From the NCBI GenBank assembly GCA_964407695.1, contig CAYOWQ010000007.1, forward strand, positions 62,001 through 126,000: 64,000 nt of DNA, written 5' to 3'. The stretch comes from CAYOWQ01 sp964407695 (GTDB lineage: Bacteria > Planctomycetota > Phycisphaerae > Phycisphaerales > SM1A02). The position numbers were made by a program, and so were the translations under genes. Shown one piece after another: positions 1 through 7,680 of the stretch; position 1 is the stretch's first letter, and every line of letters begins with the position of its first letter. Under the pieces are notes generated by a model. That model worked only from the letters and a program-made list of their open reading frames with translations. It did no database searches and was not told where the DNA came from.

Positions 1-1
1 G

Positions 2-1807
2 ATCATCCTTGCGACCGACTGCGGATCGACCACCACCAAGGCGATCCTGATTGAGAAGGTGGGCGACACCTATCGCCAGACGCAACGCGGCGAGGCCCCT
101 ACCACGGTCGAGGAGCCATTTGCCGACGTCACTGTGGGTGTCATTAACTCGGTGACCGAGATTGGAGAACTTGCCGGCCGCAAGCTGGTGGATGAGGAAG
201 GCAGGATCATCCGCCCGGCCAACGGGAATGAAGGCTGTGACATTTACATCTCCACGTCTTCTGCGGGCGGCGGCCTGCAGATGATGGTGGCCGGCGTGGT
301 GAAGGAAATGACGGCGGAGAGCGCCAAGCGGGCGGCCCTCGGCGCCGGCGCCATCGTGATGGACACGATCGCCTCCAACGACAAGCGCAAACCCTACGAA
401 CAGATTCAGCGCATCCGCGAACTTCGCCCCGACATGATCCTGATCTCCGGCGGCACCGACGGCGGCGACACCAAGAAGGTCACCGAAATCGCCGAGCTCA
501 TTGCCCCAGCCAAGCCGCAGCCGCGCTTCGGCGGGAAGTACAAACTGCCCATCATCTTCGCAGGCAACAAGGATGCTGCCCCGCTGGTCACCAAGACCTT
601 CGATGGCCACGATGTCGATCTGGCGCTGGTTGACAACCTGCGGCCGGTGCTGGAACGCGAGAATCTCGGCCCCGCGCGCGACAAGATTCACGACGTGTTC
701 CTCGAACACGTGATGGCCCACGCCCCCGGCTACGACAAGCTCATCTCGTGGGCCGATGCCCCGATCATGCCCACACCCGGCGCGGTGGGCGACATCCTTC
801 AGACCATCGCCAAGGGCCAGAACATCAGCGCGGTCGGCGTCGATATCGGCGGGGCCACCACCGATGTGTTCAGCGTGTTTCCGGACGGTGGAGGGAATCC
901 GGTGTTCAATCGGACGGTCAGTGCGAATCTGGGCATGAGCTACTCCATCTCCAACGTCTGCGCGGAGGCGACGATGCCCAAGATCCTCCGCTGGGTGCAC
1001 CTCGAGATGGACGAGCGCGAGCTGCGCAACCGCGTGAAGAACAAGATGATCCGGCCGACGACCATTCCCCAGACCAAGGAAGCCCTCATCTTCGAGCAGG
1101 CCGTGGCCCGCGAAGCGCTCCGACTCGCCTATCAGCAGCACAAGGAGTTCGCCACCACGCTCAAGGGTGTGCAGCAGCAGCGCACCGTCGGCGACACCTT
1201 CAGCCAGCAGGTCTCGGGCCAGACCATCGTCGACAACATGCGGCTCGACCTGCTCGTCGCCTCCGGCGGCGTTCTTTCCCATGCTCCGCGCATGAACCAG
1301 ACAGCCATGATGCTGGTCGACGCCTTCGAACCCGAAGGCTTCACCACCCTCGCCAAGGACTCCATCTTCATGATGCCCCACCTCGGTGTGCTCGCCCAGG
1401 TGCACCCCAAGGCGGCCATGGAAGTCTTCGAGAAGGACTGCCTCATCTATCTGGGAACGTGCGTGGCTGCGAAGGGCCAGCTTCCCGCCAAGGGCCTCGG
1501 CAAGCCGTGCTTCAGCTACAAGATCACATCGTCCGCGGGCGGCCTCAACGAGTCGGGCGTCATGAACTACGGCGACCTGAAGCTCCTGCCCCTCGGCGAA
1601 GGCCAGACCGCGCAGGTGGAGATCGACCCCGAAAAGGGCTTCGACTTCGGCGCTGGCCCCGGCAAGAAGGTCACCAGGACCGTCAAGGGCGGCACCGTCG
1701 GCCTCGTCCTCGACGCTCGCGGCCGACCGCTCGTCCTGCCCGAAGAACGTCAGGCCTGCCGCCAGATGATGACCAACTGGGTGCAGGCGATGGGGATGTA
1801 TGGGTGA
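2..1807 (+). CDS. MutL/GlmL-family protein, 5' end cut by the window edge
   Basis: The reading frame is open from base 2, so the true start lies upstream. The visible part is about 601 residues and ends with TGA at 1805-1807. The first residues contain the phosphate-binding motif DCGSTTTKAIL of ASKHA (actin/hexokinase-fold) ATPases. A second nucleotide-binding motif, DIGGATTDVF, lies in the middle. This pattern fits the MutL/GlmL family, proposed as a chaperone-like accessory factor of B12-dependent glutamate mutase. No mutase subunit gene is in the window, so the partner is unknown. MutL-like proteins also occur in bacteria without an obvious glutamate mutase, so the role may differ here. 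The last 332 bases of the gene are repeated exactly downstream at 2843-3177. The name is unrelated to the mismatch-repair MutL. Confidence 0.75.
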   Translation: MILATDCGSTTTKAILIEKVGDTYRQTQRGEAPTTVEEPFADVTVGVINSVTEIGELAGRKLVDEEGRIIRPANGNEGCDIYISTSSAGGGLQMMVAGVVKEMTAESAKRAALGAGAIVMDTIASNDKRKPYEQIQRIRELRPDMILISGGTDGGDTKKVTEIAELIAPAKPQPRFGGKYKLPIIFAGNKDAAPLVTKTFDGHDVDLALVDNLRPVLERENLGPARDKIHDVFLEHVMAHAPGYDKLISWADAPIMPTPGAVGDILQTIAKGQNISAVGVDIGGATTDVFSVFPDGGGNPVFNRTVSANLGMSYSISNVCAEATMPKILRWVHLEMDERELRNRVKNKMIRPTTIPQTKEALIFEQAVAREALRLAYQQHKEFATTLKGVQQQRTVGDTFSQQVSGQTIVDNMRLDLLVASGGVLSHAPRMNQTAMMLVDAFEPEGFTTLAKDSIFMMPHLGVLAQVHPKAAMEVFEKDCLIYLGTCVAAKGQLPAKGLGKPCFSYKITSSAGGLNESGVMNYGDLKLLPLGEGQTAQVEIDPEKGFDFGAGPGKKVTRTVKGGTVGLVLDARGRPLVLPEERQACRQMMTNWVQAMGMYG

Positions 1808-1864
1808 GGCGAGAGACTGAGAGACGAAGAGACTGAGAGACGAAGTGGGGAGACTGGGTGAGTG
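1473..1864 (+). repeat. Direct repeat copy 1 (392 bp, mutL 3' end plus tail)
   Basis: Bases 1473-1864 are identical, base for base, to 2843-3234 (offset 1370). The copy covers the last 111 codons of the MutL-like gene, its stop codon and 57 bases of purine-rich trailer. Identity stops sharply on both sides (a/g at 1472/2842 and t/g at 1865/3235). Confidence 0.97.
1814..1845 (+). repeat. Two tandem 16-bp units in the mutL trailer
   Basis: The unit AGACTGAGAGACGAAG occurs twice without a gap just after the stop codon. It lies inside the 392-bp duplication, so the same pair reappears at 3184-3215. Confidence 0.9.
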
Positions 1865-1891
1865 TAATTGTCGGGGGTTGGCAGTTCCACA

Positions 1892-1935
1892 GCGAAAAAC
1901 ACCCCGAGCACTGCTGTTCCAAGCAGCGCTCGGGG
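1892..1935 (-). terminator. Intrinsic terminator of the Cys-rich cassette gene
   Basis: An 8-bp stem (CCCCGAGC with GCTCGGGG) continues through one mismatch into a 5-bp stem (CTGCT with AGCAG) around a 6-base loop, at 1902-1935. Read on the minus strand it is followed by TGTTTTTCG. It lies 17 bases beyond the stop codon of the minus-strand gene at 1952-2692. Confidence 0.8.
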
Positions 1936-1951
1936 CATCGGCCGATTAGCG

Positions 1952-2692
1952 TCATGGTCTCGTAAGAGTTATCGACGCGGGGTCGGATGCGTCGAAGATG
2001 AGCCGTTCAAGACCGGACTGATAGTACGCTTCGGCCCAAACCAGCATTCTCGCTTCGGAGGTTTCGAGCGGCCAGTTACCACTATCGACGGTAATAGACC
2101 AACTCTTCATATCTCCGCCAAGTGACGTTGCAGTGCCGTTCCCGATGACAAAGATCGCGTCGGGATCCGACGAAGAGGCGTCTGTGCGATGGGCGATAAA
2201 CCGCACCTGAACGACCGCAGCATCGTTCGTTGTCGTTGTAAATGTCACCGTTTCACCGACCTCGATCGACGTAGGGTGGGCCGTCCACAACGGCGTCGAG
2301 GCCAGTTCCTCGTAGCTCGCCGAGCCGCCCAAGCACCAGCGAAGAAATGCTTTGGCCGCCTCGAAACACACCGTCTGCCCAACCGCGCTGCTTCCGCCAC
2401 ATGGAGGGCTGTGGTCGCACTCCCTGATGTAGTCTCGGAATTGGTGATGACAATCTCCGGGCGGCTCCGCTGTTTCCAGACAGATCGCGTATGCCTCCAA
2501 CTCTCCTTCAAGGCACGCCTGCACGGCTGCCGGAGATCCAATGTTGCAGCATTCCGCCGCCTCCGACTTGAAGCTGTTCCAGCAACCTTCCCAACCACTT
2601 GTCATCCACATTGCGCCGGAGGCGCCGGTCACAACGAGACCTGTTCCAAACGCACCTAAAGCCGCCAGCCTTCGATTTCCCGTACTCAACAT
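1952..2692 (-). CDS. Cys-rich secreted protein of unknown function (cassette gene)
   Basis: The gene encodes 246 residues that I do not recognise. The N-terminus (about residues 7-30) is hydrophobic and glycine/alanine-rich, like a signal peptide or a single anchor. The first half of the mature part is rich in cysteine, including a CC pair, and has spacings suggesting several disulfides. The second half looks like a beta-sandwich, with strand-like stretches such as TVTFTTTTND, and ends in a threonine-rich tail. The gene has its own putative promoter (2763-2790), an AGAAGG ribosome site and a strong terminator (1892-1935). It occupies almost all of the 978-bp segment between the two copies of the mutL 3' end and runs opposite to mutL. 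Export is inferred from sequence; function is unknown. Confidence 0.65.
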   Translation of the reverse strand: MLSTGNRRLAALGAFGTGLVVTGASGAMWMTSGWEGCWNSFKSEAAECCNIGSPAAVQACLEGELEAYAICLETAEPPGDCHHQFRDYIRECDHSPPCGGSSAVGQTVCFEAAKAFLRWCLGGSASYEELASTPLWTAHPTSIEVGETVTFTTTTNDAAVVQVRFIAHRTDASSSDPDAIFVIGNGTATSLGGDMKSWSITVDSGNWPLETSEARMLVWAEAYYQSGLERLIFDASDPASITLTRP

Positions 2693-2762
2693 TTGAGACC
2701 CCTTCTGGTAGAACTCGCCCCCCCCAAGGTATCCCGGCTTGAGCGGGGGAACTCCGATACTG

Positions 2763-2790
2763 AGAATAACGAGGGGTCACAGGTGGTCAA
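2763..2790 (-). promoter_or_regulatory. Putative sigma-70 type promoter of the cassette gene
   Basis: On the minus strand TTGACC (2785-2790) is followed after 16 bases by TATTCT (2763-2768). The predicted start would give a leader of about 60 bases before the ATG at 2692. Recognised by eye only. Confidence 0.4.
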
Positions 2791-3177
2791 GTGAATTTCG
2801 CGCAAAGAATTGCCCCTTGCACGGTGACTGTGGCAGCGCACGAGGGCCAGCTTCCCGCCAAGGGCCTCGGCAAGCCGTGCTTCAGCTACAAGATCACATC
2901 GTCCGCGGGCGGCCTCAACGAGTCGGGCGTCATGAACTACGGCGACCTGAAGCTCCTGCCCCTCGGCGAAGGCCAGACCGCGCAGGTGGAGATCGACCCC
3001 GAAAAGGGCTTCGACTTCGGCGCTGGCCCCGGCAAGAAGGTCACCAGGACCGTCAAGGGCGGCACCGTCGGCCTCGTCCTCGACGCTCGCGGCCGACCGC
3101 TCGTCCTGCCCGAAGAACGTCAGGCCTGCCGCCAGATGATGACCAACTGGGTGCAGGCGATGGGGATGTATGGGTGA
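2791..3177 (+). pseudogene. Duplicated 3' fragment of the MutL-like gene
   Basis: From 2843 to 3177 this is an exact copy of the last 111 codons of the upstream MutL-like gene, in frame and with the same stop. A GTG at 2791 could add 17 unrelated residues to give a 128-residue product, but that stretch shows no convincing ribosome site. The fragment lacks both ATP-binding motifs, so it cannot be a working MutL-like protein. I read it as a duplication remnant. Confidence 0.85.
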
Positions 3178-3234
3178 GGCGAGAGACTGAGAGACGAAGA
3201 GACTGAGAGACGAAGTGGGGAGACTGGGTGAGTG
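2843..3234 (+). repeat. Direct repeat copy 2 (392 bp)
   Basis: This is the second exact copy of 1473-1864. The two copies bracket a 978-bp unique segment (1865-2842) that holds one complete transcription unit. No inverted terminal repeats, transposase or integrase are seen at the borders. Confidence 0.97.
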
Positions 3235-3706
3235 GCTGATCTTCGTGGGGTCTTCATTTCCACAACGACGTCACGGCAATCATTGTTGCCTGCCGTCGCC
3301 GGTGCCTGACCAATACCACCGCATGGCATTCCTGCCCGGATTCACACCCGGAGCGCTGGACAGAAATCTATCGCTTTTCGGGAGTGGACGGACAGGATTC
3401 AAGATGCGACTGCGGACGACGCCCAAACTACTTGGTCCCGAGGGGCTGGTCGATCCAGGTTTCCGCCGATTCGGTCACTTTGTGGAGCGCGAGTGGTTGA
3501 GGGATGAAACACCGACGTAGTGACGCGACGACGAACCCTCCGACGCGAGTTGACCCTGTCCACACTCGCCAATCTGGCATCAACGCGGGTGTACCCCGCC
3601 CTGCGTCCGAAAACACCGAAACTGAGCTCGTCTCAGGCGAGACTTTTGTCTCAGTGGGCCAAGCTACGCATGACGGAGGCGAGACCTAGGCGATCTCGGT
3701 CTTCAC
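3235..3706. other. 472-bp stretch without a supported gene
   Basis: Short open frames exist on both strands, but none has a plausible ribosome site or a recognisable product. The only structure is a weak hairpin, GTCTC-aggc-GAGAC, followed by TTTT at 3630-3647, with a related GGCGAGAC word again near 3679. Confidence 0.6.
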
Positions 3707-4441
3707 TTATTCGGGTTTGGGTGCGTTTTTGGCAGGTGTCGTTCGCGGTCGGATCATTCGAACGGTGAAGAAGGCCATGATCTGCTCACCCCGCCACAGG
3801 TGCTGATCAATGTGCTTGGGGTCGGCGGGCTTTTCGAGAAAACTCCTAACGAAATCAGATTCGGACCCCGGCGGCCACAGTTGTTCGAAGCATCCGGCAC
3901 CGGGTTGTGTGGTCGAATGAACCCAGATCGTCGAAAAAGGGCAATCACTGTTTGCGAGCCACTCCCGAGCTGGACCGGACATCATCATCAATACTGACGT
4001 TGGATAATCCGTGGTATGGATGACCAGCCAGAGTTCGCCTCGAACAGCCGGCGCATAGTGCCGGACCTTCTTCTCGACGACCCTCAGCAACTGATCCGAC
4101 AAGGCTCCACTGTCAACTTTTGGACTTGTCGGCTCTGCATTGTCGGCGAGTCGCATCTGCCGATTGACGTCACGGACTTCCACAAGCTGGATTCCGTATC
4201 GATTGCCCGAGTCGTCGGAGAGGATCGCATCTCGATCATCAGCTTCGGACAATGGCGCATCAAGCAACGCAATTCGTCGTTTCAGGCGATCAGATATGGC
4301 CTTGGCGAAATCCGACGCGATCTGGCGCTCGTATTTCGTCTTTTCCGCTTCAAGCTCTTCCCTTGAGACTGACGCACCCGCGCCTGGAGATAGACTGAAA
4401 ACCGTCCGTGTCGTCCTTGGCTTCCTGGGCATGTGTCTCAT
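3707..4441 (-). CDS. Hypothetical protein with coiled-coil N-terminal half
   Basis: A 244-residue soluble protein that I do not recognise. The ATG at 4441 is preferred because a G-rich stretch precedes it; a second ATG at 4432 is possible. About residues 20-70 are highly charged and helical (EELEAEKTKYER). The second half alternates hydrophobic strands and helices, with a lysine-rich helix (VVEKKVRHYAP) followed by the strand GELWLVIHTTDYP. That arrangement loosely recalls small nuclease-like or restriction-endonuclease-fold proteins, but no catalytic motif can be assigned. It lies 34 bases downstream of the membrane-anchored protein at 4476-5054 on the same strand, so the two probably form one transcription unit. 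Confidence 0.55.
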   Translation of the reverse strand: MRHMPRKPRTTRTVFSLSPGAGASVSREELEAEKTKYERQIASDFAKAISDRLKRRIALLDAPLSEADDRDAILSDDSGNRYGIQLVEVRDVNRQMRLADNAEPTSPKVDSGALSDQLLRVVEKKVRHYAPAVRGELWLVIHTTDYPTSVLMMMSGPAREWLANSDCPFSTIWVHSTTQPGAGCFEQLWPPGSESDFVRSFLEKPADPKHIDQHLWRGEQIMAFFTVRMIRPRTTPAKNAPKPE

Positions 4442-4475
4442 TCTACCAACCCCCAATTGGTTGCTCGGCACACGA

Positions 4476-5054
4476 TCAGAGTCTGTCGAGCTGCTTAGCT
4501 TTCTCGTCGTACCGAATCTTGATCTTGTTGATCCATTCAAATTTACAGAACGGAATCGGTTCCAAAGCGTTTCGGATTGGTAGCGGTACCGACTTTCCAG
4601 TTTCGGACTTGAATTCAATCTGCATTCGCGCTCGGTGCATGCGTATCTCGTCAAACGTTTCCCGGTCTTGACGGTCGACCAAATGCCATTTTTCGTCAAG
4701 CAGTTTCTGAAGCGCATCCATACGCTCCTCGGCCCGCATGACATAGCTGTTCGCCGCTGCAACCGAAGCATCAAAGTCAGCGCTGACGCGCTCCATCGCA
4801 CTCTCATGCCAAGGCTGGGCAAAGTGTTTGTCGATTGCGGTGCGCATCTTGTCGGCCCGGTTGAACAGCATTTCGACATCGGTGACGAGGTAAGCAGCCG
4901 GCGCGTAGAGCTGTTCGACGGATGCCCGCATCGAGTCCCGCCGCGCGCAGCGTCGATCCTTCCAAATTCCCAGTACGTGACCTATCAACAGGCCCAGCAC
5001 AGAGAAGAGGCTTCCGACTCCTGCCGCCGTCAACGTAATCATCAGCTCACTCAT
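4476..5054 (-). CDS. Membrane-anchored coiled-coil protein of unknown function
   Basis: A 192-residue protein beginning MSELMITLTAAGVGSL. Residues about 5-25 form one hydrophobic segment, followed by positively charged residues (WKDRRCARR), so the rest of the protein is probably cytoplasmic. The remainder is almost entirely charged helix with two blocks likely to form coiled coils. There is no catalytic motif. It is the first gene of a two-gene minus-strand unit with 3707-4441. The pairing of an N-terminally anchored helical protein with a small soluble partner is seen in some sensor and defence modules, but nothing here proves such a role. Confidence 0.6.
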   Translation of the reverse strand: MSELMITLTAAGVGSLFSVLGLLIGHVLGIWKDRRCARRDSMRASVEQLYAPAAYLVTDVEMLFNRADKMRTAIDKHFAQPWHESAMERVSADFDASVAAANSYVMRAEERMDALQKLLDEKWHLVDRQDRETFDEIRMHRARMQIEFKSETGKSVPLPIRNALEPIPFCKFEWINKIKIRYDEKAKQLDRL

Positions 5055-5439
5055 AATGGCAATCGTACGGCTATCAACAGCCCGAGATACACGCCGAGAG
5101 CAAGCGGGGAGGTCGGCGGGCATGACTGCCGGTCATCTTACAAGACCGATGCCGTGACACTTCCTGGAAAGAGATACGCAGAACCGGCATTCCTGGGTAG
5201 GTTGTTACGATGGCCATCGTCGCAATCCCACCCCTCCCCCGCTCGTTCCGGCTGGATGATGTCCTTCGCCCGGCGATGGCTGGTTGCACTGTTCGTCGAC
5301 GCTGGGGCCGGCGTGGCGAAGGGTTTCGGAGCGATCGTGATGCTCGCGGCGGGAAAGAGCCCGAAATTCATTGTGGCTGATGTTGGGCCTTGATACAGTG
5401 ATTTCATCCATCGGCTCGATCAGTGAGGAGGAGGTTCGC
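5055..5439. other. 385-bp divergent intergenic region
   Basis: The region lies between the starts of a minus-strand and a plus-strand gene and should hold both promoters. No gene is supported. The only clear signal is the ribosome site AGGAGGAGG at its right end, which serves the gene at 5440. Confidence 0.55.
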
Positions 5440-6309
5440 ATGCGAAGCATTCGTTGCGGGTTGGCGGCCACGTGTGGTGCCGCGGTCTGGCTGGGCGCGT
5501 TGTCGGTCGCGGCCGCGGGGTTCGGCGGGACATGCGCGAGGTACGATTCCTCAAAAGGAATGCTGCCCTCGGAACAGGGATGGGACATGGTGGGTCGCGG
5601 GCCATCGACGGCGGAGGTGGTCGGCGGGGTGCTGCATCAGTCGACCATGCCGTTCGCCAACCCGACCTGCCCCGGTCCGCCGCGGCAGGCGCAGTTCCTG
5701 TATTGGCTGGCCTCGGAATCGTTCGACTTCGCCGATGGAGCGGCGTTCGAGGCGGAGGTTCAGATCGTGGCCAGCGAGTATGGCATCAACCCGTGCGATG
5801 GGTGGGCCCGGCCGGGCTTCGCCATGGCCATGCAGGATTCGACGGGCCGATTCTTCTGGATCGGCATCGGCGAAAACGAAGTCTTCCTGGCCAACAATCC
5901 GTATCTCGATTTCGGCCAGCCCGGGCTGGTCGAGGCGGGGTACAGCACGGCGGGCGGTTACCACCTGTTTCGGCTGGAGGCGAACGCCTCGGGGGCAACG
6001 CTTCGCATCGACGGGCGGGAGATTCTGTCGATCGGCAATGGCGCACGCATCGCGGGCGGGCCGTCTGCCTACATCGGCGATGGCACCAGTTGGACCAACA
6101 GCGAAGCCCTGATCAAGGGATTCGCGCTGGAGAGCGGATCGTGCTGCACCGGCGACCTCAATGGTGATGGCGCGGTCGACGGCGCTGACCTCGGGTTGCT
6201 GCTTGGCGGCTGGGGGTCGGGTGGCACGGGTGACTTGAACGGCGACGGCAACGTCGACGGCGCTGATCTCGGGCTCCTGCTTGGGGCGTGGGGTGCGTGC
6301 CCAAGGTAA
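5440..6309 (+). CDS. Secreted protein with dockerin-like C-terminus
   Basis: A 289-residue exported protein. The ATG at 5440 is chosen over upstream in-frame starts because the ribosome site GAGGAGG lies just before it and a signal peptide follows directly (MRSIRCGLAATCGAAVWLGA). Residues about 35-235 look like a jelly-roll domain of the concanavalin/LamG type, with phrases such as RLEANASGATLRIDG and GRFFWIGIGENE. This suggests a carbohydrate- or ligand-binding beta-sandwich rather than an enzyme. The last 55 residues are two calcium-binding dockerin-like repeats, each with the pattern DLNGDGxVDGADLGLLLGxWG. The same tail ends four other proteins in this window. The inverted repeat AGCGAAGCC/GGCTTCGCT (6309-6367) after the stop has a long loop and is a weak terminator candidate. 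Confidence 0.75.
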   Translation: MRSIRCGLAATCGAAVWLGALSVAAAGFGGTCARYDSSKGMLPSEQGWDMVGRGPSTAEVVGGVLHQSTMPFANPTCPGPPRQAQFLYWLASESFDFADGAAFEAEVQIVASEYGINPCDGWARPGFAMAMQDSTGRFFWIGIGENEVFLANNPYLDFGQPGLVEAGYSTAGGYHLFRLEANASGATLRIDGREILSIGNGARIAGGPSAYIGDGTSWTNSEALIKGFALESGSCCTGDLNGDGAVDGADLGLLLGGWGSGGTGDLNGDGNVDGADLGLLLGAWGACPR

Positions 6310-6443
6310 GCGAAGCCAGAGGCCCAGCGCCGCCGGTTGTGTAAGCGTTGCACGGTCGGGCTTCGCTGCGATGGGACCACAAACCTCGCCCGATGTACAG
6401 ACCGTTTTCAACAGTCGCCGTGAAACGGAATCGGCCCGCGGAA

Positions 6444-6827
6444 TCAGGACTTGGGTGATGCGGTTCCCGCCGCAGCGCTCAAGCGGCCGAGGACGAAGGT
6501 CCACGCCTTGCGGAGCTCGTCGGCAAGTTCACGCGAGGGAATGGCCTGGTGATGGAGCCGGGCGGAGACGGGGGAACCGGCGAGCGAGATGGTGACCTCA
6601 GATCCCGGTGGATGCTTCGGGTGTTCCCAGGTGAAGCGGATGGTCGGCCGCTCGGCGCTGATGATGGTTCCGGTGTCGCCGTCGGCGGTTGTGTAGCGAG
6701 CCCCGGCCCGCGGCTGAAACGCAGCGCCCGTGGTGAACCAGCGGTCCCAGCCGGATGGGGTGGAAATCAGGAGCCACGCCTGGTCCGCCGAGGTGGCAAG
6801 ACTCGTGGTGAGATCGACCTCGTACAT
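6444..6827 (-). CDS. SRPBCC (AHSA1-like) domain protein
   Basis: A 127-residue soluble protein starting at the ATG at 6827, with GGAG six bases upstream; longer in-frame starts give an unlikely extension. The start (YEVDLTTSLATSADQAWLLIST) and the later phrases WDRWFTTGA and RFTWEHP match the START/Bet v 1-like SRPBCC fold of the Aha1/AHSA1 family, a small helix-grip barrel that binds hydrophobic ligands. In bacteria such proteins are mostly uncharacterised; some sit beside ArsR-type regulators, and none is here. The gene stands alone, between a convergent dockerin-tailed protein and a divergent zinc-ribbon membrane protein. Confidence 0.7.
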   Translation of the reverse strand: MYEVDLTTSLATSADQAWLLISTPSGWDRWFTTGAAFQPRAGARYTTADGDTGTIISAERPTIRFTWEHPKHPPGSEVTISLAGSPVSARLHHQAIPSRELADELRKAWTFVLGRLSAAAGTASPKS

Positions 6828-7133
6828 GATGCACTCCGTCACCGCCGACCGGGCGCGGGTCGTCGACCTCAGAATAACAGATTGGTCCGCGCGATTGCGC
6901 GCCAAGGCGACGATTCTGAGATGACTGGTCAGGAGTGCTGAGATTGTTTTTCCACAGTCGACTGGTACGATTTGTCGGGTCACTTCTCGTTGCGTGGAGC
7001 CTCGGCGTGCGCTGGACCCGGCGGAGGCGGCTCGGTCTCAGCCTGGTATGCAGAGTTGACCGCAAGGGTGACTATTCGCGGCCATGCCCCGAGTGCGGAG
7101 CGATTTTTGGGGCATCATCGGTATAGTGCCTTC
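6828..7133. other. 306-bp divergent intergenic region
   Basis: Lies between the start of the SRPBCC gene (minus) and the zinc-ribbon membrane protein (plus). I see no gene, RNA or clear promoter in it. Confidence 0.5.
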
Positions 7134-7454
7134 ATGGCCGATCCAGTTCCCACTGCTCGAGTGTGTCCCAGATGCGGAGCCGCCACCTTTCATCCACAAT
7201 CGGCAAGCACGTTTCTGGCCATGACCAAGGATCGCGTCTGCACCGCGTGCGGCACGCGATACCGGCCGCCCCCGCCAACGTGGCTCTTGATCATCGCGAT
7301 CCTTGTCGGCGTGGCTTTCCTGGTCTTCTTCGGCGGAATCTATCTCCTGATCACTGTTCAACGAGGACCGACAGTGAATCCCATCTGCATTGTCGGCCTT
7401 GGCCTTGGATTTCTGGCGGTCTACAAGGGAATTCAGGGCTTGATGCAATCATGA
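7134..7454 (+). CDS. Small zinc-ribbon membrane protein
   Basis: A 106-residue protein starting at the ATG at 7134. Residues about 10-45 hold two Cys pairs (CPRCG and CTACGTRY) spaced like a small zinc ribbon on the cytoplasmic side. Two hydrophobic segments follow at about 53-75 and 82-100, separated by a short loop, so both termini probably face the cytoplasm. Many bacteria carry zinc-ribbon and two-helix proteins of this kind with no known role. No operon partner is evident, and a 226-base gap separates it from the next gene. Confidence 0.65.
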   Translation: MADPVPTARVCPRCGAATFHPQSASTFLAMTKDRVCTACGTRYRPPPPTWLLIIAILVGVAFLVFFGGIYLLITVQRGPTVNPICIVGLGLGFLAVYKGIQGLMQS

Positions 7455-7680
7455 GCGCCTGAGCGGGCAAGCCCAGCGGGTAGGCATCGTCAAATCAGTC
7501 TGCACCAGCTATCGGGACCACCCATCCACTTGCAGACCTGTCAAGCGATGCCCGCTCCTTCCCCAATTTGATGGTTTGAATGAGCGGCAGAATTCCCTTG
7601 GCGCACAAACCGTATATTGCGCGGAATTCGTTGGGCAAGATTTCGCAAGTGCGGAATCTCCCACCGCCACGGAGAGACCC

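Noticed and set aside
748..1836. 362-residue arginine-rich open frame inside the mutL gene
   Set aside because: It lies on the same strand in another frame and has the typical Arg/Ala/Pro-rich composition of out-of-frame GC-rich DNA. The mutL frame has clear protein motifs.
1865..2842. Possible insertion sequence between the mutL copies
   Set aside because: There are no terminal inverted repeats, no short target-site duplication and no transposase; the flanking repeat is far too long for a transposition footprint.
5551..6504. 317-residue minus-strand open frame across the dockerin-tailed gene
   Set aside because: It is an antisense shadow of a gene with signal peptide and dockerin repeats and has no ribosome site or known motif.
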